DNA from: Mesobacillus sp. AQ2
GTDB taxonomy: Bacteria > Bacillota > Bacilli > Bacillales > Cytobacillaceae
Length of the DNA: 64,000 bases
Assembly: GCF_030122805.1 (NCBI RefSeq)
Contig: NZ_CP126080.1
Coordinates: 4,035,501-4,099,500 of the forward strand
Direction: 5' to 3'
The position numbers were made by a program, and so were the translations under genes. Within the stretch, counting starts at the first letter, position 1. Each line of letters begins with the position of its first letter. Shown piece after piece: positions 25,587 to 33,203 of this stretch. Under the pieces are notes generated by a model. The model saw only the letters and a list, made by a program, of their open reading frames with translations, ran no database searches and was not told the DNA's origin.

Positions 25587-25723
25587 AAAAAATAACAAAA
25601 AGCTTAATAAATGTTTAAAATCTGAAAATGCTATGCTTTTTCCTGAAAAAATAGTAACATGAAAAGGTATTTTTTTATTTTGTCAGACAATATAAATATT
25701 CAGACTATTAAAGGAGTTTTCTT

Positions 25724-27067
25724 ATGAACAAGCACGAACAATGGACTTCTAAGCTCGGGTTCATTCTGGCAGCCGCGGGGTCGGCCATTGGACTCGGGGC
25801 AATTTGGAAATTTCCTTATATGGCAGGAACCAATGGAGGCGGAGTTTTCCTCGTATTCTTCCTTCTGATGACTATATTCATAGGAGCACCGATTTTGCTG
25901 GCTGAATTCATCATTGGCCGGAATACCCAAAAGGATGCGGTCATGTCCTATAAGCATCTCGCGCCGAAAAGCCTGTGGCCATTGCTGGGATATGGCGGTG
26001 TTGTTGCTTCCTTCCTGATTCTTTCTTTCTATAGTGTCGTTGGTGGCTGGATCTTGTCCTATCTGGCCCGCAGCTTTACCGGATCTCTTTCGGGGCTGAC
26101 CCAGGCAGAATACGGAGCCGCGTTCGAACAGACGATTTCAAATCCTGTTGAAGCGGTCGCTGTTCAGCTATTATTCCTTGTGATGACCATCTGGGTTGTG
26201 CAGGGCGGTGTCCAACAGGGGATTGAAAAAGCGAGCAAGTACATGATGCCATCTCTGTTCATCCTGTTCATCATCCTTGCGATCCGATCATTGACACTCG
26301 ATGGAGCCATGGACGGGGTTGAATTTTTCCTGAAGCCTGATTGGTCCGCTGTAACAGGGCAGACCATCCTGATGGCCCTGGGACAGTCCTTTTTCGCATT
26401 GAGTGTCGGGCTATCTGTCATGGTGACATACGCTTCCTACCTTCCCAAAGGCGAAAGTCTCGCTAAATCAGCTTTTTCAGTCGTCGGCTTGAATATCCTG
26501 ATCTCCTTGCTTGCCGGACTGGTAATTTTCCCGGCAGTATTCGCGCTTGGTTTTGAACCCGAAGCAGGTCCTGGCCTTGCTTTTGTCGTGCTGCCAGCGG
26601 TTTTTGATCAATTGGCTTTTGGCGGATTGTTCTTGACGGTTTTCCTGGTTCTGCTGTTATTCGCAACGCTCACATCCGCTTTTTCAATCCTTGAAATTAT
26701 CGTTGCCGTCCTCTCCAAGGGCGATAAAGCCAAACGAAAAAAATTTGCCTGGATTGGCGGGATGCTCGTGTTTGTTGCTGGAATACCAAATGCCCTGTCC
26801 TTTGGTGTCCTATCGGAAGTGAAGTTTTTCGGAAAAACGTTCTTTGACCTTGCCGACTTCCTGACAAGCAATATTGCCCTGCCGCTTGGAGCATTTTTCA
26901 TCGCCATTTTCGTCGGATATGTGCTGCCGAGGAAATTGGTCAGGAATGAACTTGAGGAAGGCACCGGTAACAATCCGGTACTTTTCAAGGTATGGTACTT
27001 CTTGATTCGCTACATCGTGCCTATTGGAATCGGCTTTGTTTTCTTACAGTCGATTGGTATAATCTAA
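25724..27067 (+). CDS. Neurotransmitter:sodium symporter (NSS/SNF) family transporter
   Basis: This 447-residue protein has about eleven to twelve membrane helices. The NSS signature GSAIGLGAIWKFPYMAGTNGGG at residues 17-38 lines the substrate and Na+ sites. Relatives such as LeuT and MhsT import amino acids with sodium; the substrate here is not determined. TAAAGGAG precedes the ATG. The gene is divergent from the ECF sigma gene across 274 bp. Confidence 0.9.
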   Translation: MNKHEQWTSKLGFILAAAGSAIGLGAIWKFPYMAGTNGGGVFLVFFLLMTIFIGAPILLAEFIIGRNTQKDAVMSYKHLAPKSLWPLLGYGGVVASFLILSFYSVVGGWILSYLARSFTGSLSGLTQAEYGAAFEQTISNPVEAVAVQLLFLVMTIWVVQGGVQQGIEKASKYMMPSLFILFIILAIRSLTLDGAMDGVEFFLKPDWSAVTGQTILMALGQSFFALSVGLSVMVTYASYLPKGESLAKSAFSVVGLNILISLLAGLVIFPAVFALGFEPEAGPGLAFVVLPAVFDQLAFGGLFLTVFLVLLLFATLTSAFSILEIIVAVLSKGDKAKRKKFAWIGGMLVFVAGIPNALSFGVLSEVKFFGKTFFDLADFLTSNIALPLGAFFIAIFVGYVLPRKLVRNELEEGTGNNPVLFKVWYFLIRYIVPIGIGFVFLQSIGII

Positions 27068-27160
27068 AGTTAAGAAAACGTTCACATTATTGTCGATATT
27101 TTCAAAAATTTAGTGATAAAATTATAGTAAGAGATGTATTATTTTTGGAGGTGAAGAGCG

Positions 27161-27418
27161 ATGACTGCAATTGGACAGAATATCAAAGTGTGCCGTGAAC
27201 GAGCCGGAGTTTCCCAGGAGGAGCTCGCTTTAAAAATCAGGGTAGGTACCCAAACAATCCAAAGATACGAAAGCGGCGAGCAAACACCTAACTCTCAGAC
27301 GATTTTGAAGATTTCTACAGCCCTTGATGTCCCAGCATCTGTGCTCATGGGAGACATTTATTACGCTGCACCGCCAGAACTAGGACAAAAACCAACCAGT
27401 TTATTAAAAGAAACGTGA
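27161..27418 (+). CDS. Small XRE-family transcription regulator
   Basis: This 85-residue protein has one helix-turn-helix domain (about 5-62: IGQNIKVCRERAGVSQEELAL, TIQRYESGEQTPNSQTILKIS) and a short tail. It binds DNA; targets are unknown. GGAGGTGA lies before the ATG. Single-domain XRE proteins of this type are common in Bacillus chromosomes and are not by themselves a phage marker. Confidence 0.82.
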   Translation: MTAIGQNIKVCRERAGVSQEELALKIRVGTQTIQRYESGEQTPNSQTILKISTALDVPASVLMGDIYYAAPPELGQKPTSLLKET

Positions 27419-27450
27419 GCAGGCTAAGATGAATGCCTGCTTATTTTTTT
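27418..27450 (+). terminator. Terminator of the XRE regulator
   Basis: AGCAGGC and GCCTGCT pair around a loop of about ten bases and are followed by TATTTTTTT. Confidence 0.85.
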
Positions 27451-27540
27451 CTTGTCAAAAACTTTAGACAATAAGGTATATGATTCTGCCAAACTGGCTA
27501 TCCTAATCACATAAGGCTTTCTAGTATTCCCCCCTTTTTA

Positions 27541-27572
27541 ATGGATACCAGTAATGGTGTCCATCTTTTTTT
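27541..27572 (+). terminator. Second hairpin with T run before yugF
   Basis: ATGGATACC and GGTGTCCAT pair (one G-U) around AGTAAT, followed by CTTTTTTTG. It stands 90 bp after the previous terminator with no gene between; it could close a short transcript or act as an attenuator upstream of yugF. Confidence 0.6.
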
Positions 27573-27668
27573 GTTTTCCGGGCAATTTTTTGTGTGAACT
27601 TTCGATTCGCGGGGAAAATAAAGAACATACCTATCTCAATTCGTTCATAATGTCAGGAGTGAAAGCCG

Positions 27669-28526
27669 ATGGAATTCGCCAGGAATAAGACAGTAAGAGG
27701 AATCGATCTTTATTATGAGCACTATCATAACCCTGACGCTAAAGAAAGCCTGGTTCTGCTCCATGGTTTTCTTTCTTCCTCTTTCAGCTTCAGGCATTTG
27801 ATCCCGCTGCTGAAAGAAGATTATAACGTCATATCCGTCGACCTTCCTCCTTTTGGAAAAAGCGGCAAGCTATCGAGTTTTAAATATTCCTATGAGAACC
27901 TGGCCGCGACAGTAGTGGAGTTGATGAAATCCTTAGGAATCCATGAGTTCAATGTCGTTGGCCACTCAATGGGCGGACAAATCGCCATGAATATCCTGCT
28001 GCATCATCCAGATCATGCGAAAAAGGGGATCCTTCTCTGCAGTTCAGGTTATTTAAAAAAGGCGAGTCTGCCACTGGTCCTGTCCAGCTACATTCCTTAT
28101 TTCCACCTTTATGTAAAGTTCCATCTGGCCCGCTCGGGAGTGAAGCAAAACCTGCAGAACGTCGTCTATGATCATTCGATGATCAATGATGAAATGCTGT
28201 ATGGGTATCTTACGCCTTTTCTGGAAGATGATATATTCAAAGCGTTGACGATGATGATCAGGCACCGTGAAGGAGATCTTTCTGCCGAAGAACTGAGAAA
28301 AATAGAAGCTCCATGCCTGCTCATATGGGGGGAGCATGATAAAGTGGTTCCGGTGCGAATCGGCAGGAAACTGAACAAGGATCTGAAGCATTCCGAGCTT
28401 TTCATCTTAAAGGAGACCGGCCACCTTGTCCCCGAGGAGCGGCCTGAGGATGTGCATCAGCTTATCAATCGATTCATTGCTGTAGAGGAAATAGTTGAAG
28501 AAGCAACAGCAAACGGCAGCCGCTGA
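27669..28526 (+). CDS. yugF: Alpha/beta hydrolase YugF
   Basis: This 285-residue protein has the alpha/beta hydrolase fold. The nucleophile elbow GHSMGG lies near residue 100, the acid in WGEHDKVVP near 222, and the His in ETGHLVPEE near 250; the oxyanion segment is LLHGFLSSSFSFRHL. It is a cytoplasmic esterase or hydrolase of unknown substrate. Position next to yugE and patB agrees with the B. subtilis order. Confidence 0.85.
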   Translation: MEFARNKTVRGIDLYYEHYHNPDAKESLVLLHGFLSSSFSFRHLIPLLKEDYNVISVDLPPFGKSGKLSSFKYSYENLAATVVELMKSLGIHEFNVVGHSMGGQIAMNILLHHPDHAKKGILLCSSGYLKKASLPLVLSSYIPYFHLYVKFHLARSGVKQNLQNVVYDHSMINDEMLYGYLTPFLEDDIFKALTMMIRHREGDLSAEELRKIEAPCLLIWGEHDKVVPVRIGRKLNKDLKHSELFILKETGHLVPEERPEDVHQLINRFIAVEEIVEEATANGSR

Positions 28527-28540
28527 TGGCTGCCGTTTTG
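28512..28540 (+). terminator. Terminator of yugF, overlapping its stop codon
   Basis: AACGGCAGCC and GGCTGCCGTT pair around GCTGAT (which contains the TGA stop), followed by TTG. Confidence 0.8.
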
Positions 28541-28550
28541 TTCGTGGCTC

Positions 28551-28811
28551 TTATAAAGAGCATACATCTTCATTCTTGATGGCAAGTAAAGTGTTTGCGA
28601 TTGCCAGGCATTGATCATATGGCAGGACCTGTTCGAAAGAAAACTCGAAAACAGACTGAATCCTTCCGGCGATTTTATTCGCTTCGTTATAATCATGAAC
28701 AGCCTGGAGAATGTCAGCAATTTCCGGATCAAACTGGCCTTCTCCGACTTTGAATGGATCCCATTTGTTCAAAACATCTATTAATTTATAGCTAAGTTCT
28801 CTCGATTCCAA
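28551..28811 (-). CDS. yugE: YugE, DUF1871 family
   Basis: This 86-residue helical protein contains LSYKLIDVLNKWDPF and a repeated acidic-helix pattern typical of DUF1871. The function is unknown. The TTG at 28811 is preferred because AGGTGAT precedes it at a usual distance; a GTG at 28820 would add three residues but has no clear ribosome site. It is convergent with yugF and divergent from patB. Confidence 0.75.
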   Translation of the reverse strand: MESRELSYKLIDVLNKWDPFKVGEGQFDPEIADILQAVHDYNEANKIAGRIQSVFEFSFEQVLPYDQCLAIANTLLAIKNEDVCSL

Positions 28812-28895
28812 TCCAATCACCTGATTATTTTTTAAAAATATTTTATCATAAGTTTAGTGTCAGATAAATTTTCAGGAAAAAGGCGGTGCGTACAT

Positions 28896-30065
28896 ATGGA
28901 AAATAAAGTTTTTGATAAGGTAATCGACCGGAACAATACGCATTCAGTAAAATGGGATGCTGTCGGAAAAGTGTTTGGCATAGACGATGTCCTGCCAATG
29001 TGGGTTGCAGATATGGATTTCCACCCTCCCCAGGCGGTCACCGATGCTTTAAAAAACCGGATTGACCACGGAATATTCGGATATACTTTTGTCCCGATGT
29101 CTGTGACAGAGACAATCCAGGACTGGATGAAAAAGCGCCATGACTGTGAATTCAAGAAATCATCCATCCTTTTCAGCGAAGGCGTCGTCCCTTCGATCAG
29201 CACGGCGATCCGCGCTTATACGGAAAAAGGTGATAAGGTGCTCGTTCACTCCCCTGTGTACACACCATTTTTCAACATGGTTAAAAATAACGACCGCACC
29301 CTGGTTACTTCGAATTTATTGGTTGAAAACGGACGCTTTGAATTGGACTTTGCCGACTTTGAAGCCAAGCTGCAGGATGGCATGAAACTTTTTATCCTCT
29401 GCAACCCGCATAATCCTGGTGGAAGGGTATGGACGAAGGATGAACTGGAGAAAATCGGTGACCTGTGCGTAAAGCATGATGTTCTGATTGTTTCCGATGA
29501 AATCCATTCAGATTTGGTGTTCAAGCCAAATGTCCATATTCCCATCGCTTCGATCAAGGAAGAATTCAGGGAGATTACGACTACATTCATCGCGCCAAGC
29601 AAAACCTTCAACCTTGCCGGGCTTCAGGCATCTGCAGTCCTGATACCGAACAAGGAGCTGAAGGCAAAGTTCAAGGAATTACAGGAGCAGCAGGGCTTTT
29701 TCACATTGAACACCTTTGGGATCGCAGGAATGGAAGCGGCCTACCGGTACGGAGAAGAATGGCTTGAGCAGCTGCTTGTCTACCTTGATGAGAATATGAA
29801 AATCACGACTGACTTTATTGCTGAACATCTGCCAGCACTCAAACCAATGAAGGCCGATGCCACTTACCTTCTCTGGATCGACTGCCGCGAGCTTGGTTTG
29901 AGCGACGAGGAAATCAAAAATCAGCTTTTGGAGAAAGGAAAACTGGGCCTGGAACCAGGAACGAAATATGGCGAAGGCGGTGAAGGCTTCGTCCGGATGA
30001 ACCTCGCCTGTCCGCGGGAAACCTTATATGAAGGACTCGAAAGATTGAAGAAGGCATTCAGTTAG
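28896..30065 (+). CDS. patB: Cystathionine beta-lyase PatB (MalY/PatB aminotransferase family)
   Basis: This 389-residue PLP enzyme of fold type I contains LPMWVADMDF near the N terminus, LFILCNPHNPGGRVW, VSDEIHSDLVF and the PLP lysine in APSKTFNLAGLQ. It splits cystathionine (C-S lyase) in methionine metabolism, as B. subtilis PatB does. The ATG at 28896 follows AAAGGCGGTG; upstream codons to 28857 are unlikely to be translated. Confidence 0.9.
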   Translation: MENKVFDKVIDRNNTHSVKWDAVGKVFGIDDVLPMWVADMDFHPPQAVTDALKNRIDHGIFGYTFVPMSVTETIQDWMKKRHDCEFKKSSILFSEGVVPSISTAIRAYTEKGDKVLVHSPVYTPFFNMVKNNDRTLVTSNLLVENGRFELDFADFEAKLQDGMKLFILCNPHNPGGRVWTKDELEKIGDLCVKHDVLIVSDEIHSDLVFKPNVHIPIASIKEEFREITTTFIAPSKTFNLAGLQASAVLIPNKELKAKFKELQEQQGFFTLNTFGIAGMEAAYRYGEEWLEQLLVYLDENMKITTDFIAEHLPALKPMKADATYLLWIDCRELGLSDEEIKNQLLEKGKLGLEPGTKYGEGGEGFVRMNLACPRETLYEGLERLKKAFS

Positions 30066-30086
30066 ATTTTTAGGCACGATATAAGC

Positions 30087-30121
30087 AATGGAGCCACCTA
30101 TATCAGGCTGGCTCCATTTTT
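30087..30121 (+). terminator. Terminator of patB
   Basis: ATGGAGCCA (30088-30096) pairs with TGGCTCCAT (30109-30117), followed by TTTTT; it overlaps the stop of the convergent gene at 30120. Confidence 0.85.
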
Positions 30122-30569
30122 ATGCGCTCACTTCAAGCGCTTCATAATATGGCTGGAGGGAATAGTGGATGATGGTGTCCATGAAAGGATGAAGCTTTGA
30201 CGGTATCAGCGTCCGGGCAAAATCCCAGGCATTCATCTCAATCTGAAGGGCAATCCCCTTTTTCGAAACATCATTAGTGGTTCCATCCATCTTCTGAATC
30301 AATTCTGCAAGTTCACGGTCCTCAGCATGTCCGATCTCATGCGCGAAAACAACGGCAAGATAATTTTCATACTGGTCCAAAGAGGAAAAAAGCTGCAGGC
30401 ACTGCGCCTTGATCTCTTCAATATATAAAGTAATCGTATGACTGCCAAAGTTATATTTCCCGCCCGCAAACCGGTCTCCTGGGAAAAAATCCTCAAGTTC
30501 AACTTTCACACTGCTGCCAGATTGGACAAGAATTCGTTCAACAATCTTCTCTATCTGTAAGTTCTTCAA
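30120..30569 (-). CDS. Uncharacterised HExxH-motif protein
   Basis: This 149-residue soluble protein carries VVFAHEIGHAEDREL near residue 93, an HExxH zinc-metalloprotease-like motif with a following acidic residue, and another charged helix afterwards. There is no signal peptide or membrane helix. Small cytoplasmic HExxH proteins can be proteases or can have lost activity; nothing here proves catalysis. Its family is not recognised. It is transcribed alone towards patB. Confidence 0.65.
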   Translation of the reverse strand: MKNLQIEKIVERILVQSGSSVKVELEDFFPGDRFAGGKYNFGSHTITLYIEEIKAQCLQLFSSLDQYENYLAVVFAHEIGHAEDRELAELIQKMDGTTNDVSKKGIALQIEMNAWDFARTLIPSKLHPFMDTIIHYSLQPYYEALEVSA

Positions 30570-30700
30570 TTTATACCCCTACTCTTGATTTTTAGAATAT
30601 AAATTGTATTATAACGTTTTAGTAAAATAATGAAAAGATGAGTTTTACCCCAATTTTTAATGAGTTAAACCTTTTCGAAACAAGATAATTGCCTTTTTTT

Positions 30701-30800
30701 CGTGAAAATAGTTAATAATCCCGCGAAGTCGGCGCTTAATTCCGCGAAAAACAGACTGAATTCCGCGAACTGGAAATTTCACTCGATTTTTACCAATTTT
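30701..30800 (-). repeat. Family B array, TCCGCGA word, three or four units plus anchor
   Basis: CGCGA begins at 30722, 30743 and 30764, exactly 21 bp apart; a degenerate CGTGA at 30701 continues the phase. The last unit runs into GCGAACTGGAAATT and then CGATTTTTACCA, the anchor shared with 17324-17460 and 60210-60390. The anchor side faces the terminator of the gene at 30829. Confidence 0.82.
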
Positions 30801-30812
30801 TCACCCGCAAAA

Positions 30813-30839
30813 AAGAACAGCCATTGAATCAGCTGTTCT
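30813..30839 (-). terminator. Terminator of the small membrane protein gene at 30829
   Basis: On the minus strand AGAACAGCTG pairs with (G)GCTGTTCT around ATTCAATG, followed by TTTTTTG. It overlaps the stop codon. Confidence 0.85.
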
Positions 30840-31041
30840 CATTTGTATCATTCATTCGCTTCATGACTGCCCGCTCGTGTTCCTTTGCTTTCTGGGCTTC
30901 TTTCTTCGATACTTTGATGATGAATCGCATCGTCAGGATGGCCCCGATCAGGAAAACGAGTGAAGTGATTGCGGCGGGAATGTATTCTGTTTTATCTTCC
31001 GGAAAATATAAAAACAATGAGATGACAAACCACTTACTCAT
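30829..31041 (-). CDS. Small membrane protein, function unknown
   Basis: This 70-residue protein begins MSKWFVISLFLYFPEDKTEY. It has an N-terminal hydrophobic stretch, a second helix (AAITSLVFLIGAILTMRFI) and a long basic/acidic tail with KKEAQKAKEHERAVMKR. The ATG at 31041 has GGAAGA upstream; a longer frame to 31110 lacks one. No family recognised. Confidence 0.6.
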   Translation of the reverse strand: MSKWFVISLFLYFPEDKTEYIPAAITSLVFLIGAILTMRFIIKVSKKEAQKAKEHERAVMKRMNDTNENS

Positions 31042-31114
31042 TCTCATCTTCCTTTCATCAGCTCTCCAAACATTATAGCAAGGTTTGGTGTTTCGTCCAA
31101 CCGCAAACAATTGC

Positions 31115-31837
31115 CTACTTCAGTACATTGATTTTTTCGATTACAACGTCTTTTTCCGGCTTGTCCCCGGCACCTGTTGGGACAGAAGCGATCTTGTCAA
31201 CGACATCCATGCCTTCGATTACCTGGCCGAAAACCGTATGTTTGCCGTCCAGATGTGGGGTACCTCCATTTTCATACATCTTAAGTACCTCTTCTGGATA
31301 GCCTGCTTCCTTCATTTGTTCCGGTAAGCTTGGATCCAACTCTTTATTCTGGACGATGAAAAATTGGCTTCCGTTCGTGTTTGCACCTGCATTTGCCATT
31401 GACAATGCACCGCGGATATTAAAAAGTTCTCTTGAAAACTCGTCTTCGAATGGATCTCCATAAATGCTCTCACCGCCAGCTCCAGTTCCTTCAGGATCCC
31501 CGCCCTGAATCATGAACCCATCTATAACGCGGTGGAATGTAACTCCTTCATAGTAACCCTCTTCACTATGCTTGATAAAGTTTTCAACCGCTTTTGGCGC
31601 CTGCTCAGGGAAAAGCTTGATTTTGATTTTTCCCATCGAGGTGACCATTTCAACAAGCCGCTCATTTTCCTGGACTTCTGCATTCGCTTGCGGGTAGTCG
31701 ATATTTTCATCGGCTGCTTGACCGCCATTCGTCGTTTCTTCCTTCTGCTTGTCTGCTTCTTGCTTCTCCCCCGCTGTGCCGCAGCCAGCAAGAACCATCA
31801 TCATCACAAAAAGTACTGCCATTATTTTTTTAGTCAT
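31115..31837 (-). CDS. Lipoprotein peptidyl-prolyl cis-trans isomerase (cyclophilin type)
   Basis: This 240-residue protein has a lipoprotein signal peptide (lipobox VLAGC, Cys near residue 18), a Lys/Glu/Gln linker, then a cyclophilin domain (about 60-238) with [37 protein letters not shown] and [14 protein letters not shown]. It should help exported proteins fold at the outer face of the membrane. ATAGGAGGG precedes the ATG at 31837; a longer frame to 31888 is not supported. Divergent kapB lies 104 bp away. Confidence 0.9.
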   Translation of the reverse strand: MTKKIMAVLFVMMMVLAGCGTAGEKQEADKQKEETTNGGQAADENIDYPQANAEVQENERLVEMVTSMGKIKIKLFPEQAPKAVENFIKHSEEGYYEGVTFHRVIDGFMIQGGDPEGTGAGGESIYGDPFEDEFSRELFNIRGALSMANAGANTNGSQFFIVQNKELDPSLPEQMKEAGYPEEVLKMYENGGTPHLDGKHTVFGQVIEGMDVVDKIASVPTGAGDKPEKDVVIEKINVLK

Positions 31838-31941
31838 TATATGTATCCCTCCTATAGACACTTTATACGATTGCAAAATGTTTTGCATCTTTGATTTTTG
31901 CTATAATGAAAGAAATCCAAGATACCGAAAGGGGCATCTTT

Positions 31942-32328
31942 ATGGCTGAATTGAATATTGGCGATCAGGTAACCGCCATTTATAAAACCGGTAAGTATAT
32001 TGGTGAAATCACGGAACGGCGCCCGCAGCATTATCTTGTCCGAGTTTTGGCTGTTGCAAAACACCCAATGCAGGGCGACCTTCACAATCCTAAGGATGCA
32101 GCGGTAGGTTTTTTCCACGAAAGGAAGGCACTTTCCTTCCGCGAACAAGCAAATATCCCGGAAAAAATGGTCAAGCCGTTCGAGGGTGAAATTCCGGATT
32201 ATCTAGAGTCTCTAAAAGAAGCGACAGGCAAGCTCCGTTCTGAGCTCGAAGGCGATGATTCCGCCTGGGCACAGCAAAGCCTGAGAAACCTGGACTCCCT
32301 TGAGAAGGATTATTTCAAAAACCAGTGA
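31942..32328 (+). CDS. kapB: Kinase-associated lipoprotein B family protein KapB
   Basis: This 128-residue protein matches KapB, which in B. subtilis is needed for KinB to feed the sporulation phosphorelay. Typical stretches are IGDQVTAIYKTGKYIGEI and LAVAKHPMQGDLHNP. No lipobox is present in this reading, as the first residues are MAELNIGD. No kinB gene is next to it, unlike in B. subtilis. GAAAGGGG lies upstream of the ATG at 31942. A strong terminator follows, before convergent kapD. Confidence 0.85.
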   Translation: MAELNIGDQVTAIYKTGKYIGEITERRPQHYLVRVLAVAKHPMQGDLHNPKDAAVGFFHERKALSFREQANIPEKMVKPFEGEIPDYLESLKEATGKLRSELEGDDSAWAQQSLRNLDSLEKDYFKNQ

Positions 32329-32336
32329 TAACGCCA

Positions 32337-32370
32337 AAAGCCAGATTGTTTATTCCAATCTGGCTTTTTT
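32337..32370 (+). terminator. Terminator of kapB
   Basis: AAAGCCAGATTG and CAATCTGGCTTT pair around TTTATTC, followed by TTT. Confidence 0.9.
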
Positions 32371-32992
32371 ATGCGAATTTGTTGAGCAGCTTGGAAAAAT
32401 CGACCATGTCCCCGATTGTTGCCGGTTCAGGCTTCTGAAGATATTGTTTGTCTTTCTCCACGAGCTTGTAAATATGGTAGGTCGTCAGCGCATCATCCAG
32501 GGCGCGGTGATGTTTCCCGGTCCCTTCCCTTCCATATTCCTGCACTGCCTTCCAAAGACCCGTCTGATTCTGGTCGCCAAAGAAACGCTTATACTCCATT
32601 GAAAGATCAATTTGCTTCCCAGGCAACGGAAAAGCGACAGAAGCCTGCTGGCAGTTTTGCTGCAGCACCTTCATGTCCATATTACCCCAGGTCACGACCT
32701 GGCAATTCTTATTTCCGCCAAGCAATTTGAGCTTTTCAGCCAAATCCTTGAAGGTAATTCCAGAGTTCACCTGTTCCTGGGAAATATTCAGAAATGAACG
32801 GCAGCGTTCTGTCAAAATCGGAAACCGCATTGGTTTTACATAAGATGAAAATTGTTCTATCACCTTATTGTTCTCGACCAGTACGGCCCCAGCTTCGATG
32901 ATTTCCTGGTAAAATCCCCGTCTTTTGCTGTTCCTGTCTGGCATTGTGAACTCAAAATCAATAAATAATGTTGTCCTTTCCTTTTCGCTCAT
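32369..32992 (-). CDS. kapD: DEDDh exonuclease KapD
   Basis: This 207-residue protein of the DnaQ-like 3'-5' exonuclease fold has FIDFEFTMP (first Asp-Glu pair), a central VTWGNMDMKVLQQ (third Asp) and GKHHRALDDALTTYHIY (His and last Asp). It should degrade nucleic acid from 3' ends; KapD is named as an inhibitor of the KinA pathway in B. subtilis and has been described as a nuclease. It is convergent with kapB. Confidence 0.9.
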   Translation of the reverse strand: MSEKERTTLFIDFEFTMPDRNSKRRGFYQEIIEAGAVLVENNKVIEQFSSYVKPMRFPILTERCRSFLNISQEQVNSGITFKDLAEKLKLLGGNKNCQVVTWGNMDMKVLQQNCQQASVAFPLPGKQIDLSMEYKRFFGDQNQTGLWKAVQEYGREGTGKHHRALDDALTTYHIYKLVEKDKQYLQKPEPATIGDMVDFSKLLNKFA

Positions 32993-33203
32993 GCTTCCCC
33001 AACTTTCTGAAAAGCCAGTAGTTGTATGTAACCATTATATGCTTTTCGGTGCATTATTTTTTCTATTATAGCACGTTTCTTTGTAAATTTTTTAATTTTC
33101 TGCATTTTAAGCTTGTCATTTTTAAGAAGTAAATATTTTCATCCCAAGTTCCGATATTATGAGGAGTAACAGGAAAACATTCTGAAGGAAGAAAGGAAGC
33201 ACC

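Noticed and set aside
27161-27418. XRE gene as a prophage remnant
   Set aside because: No integrase, att repeats or other phage genes surround it, and neighbours are housekeeping genes.
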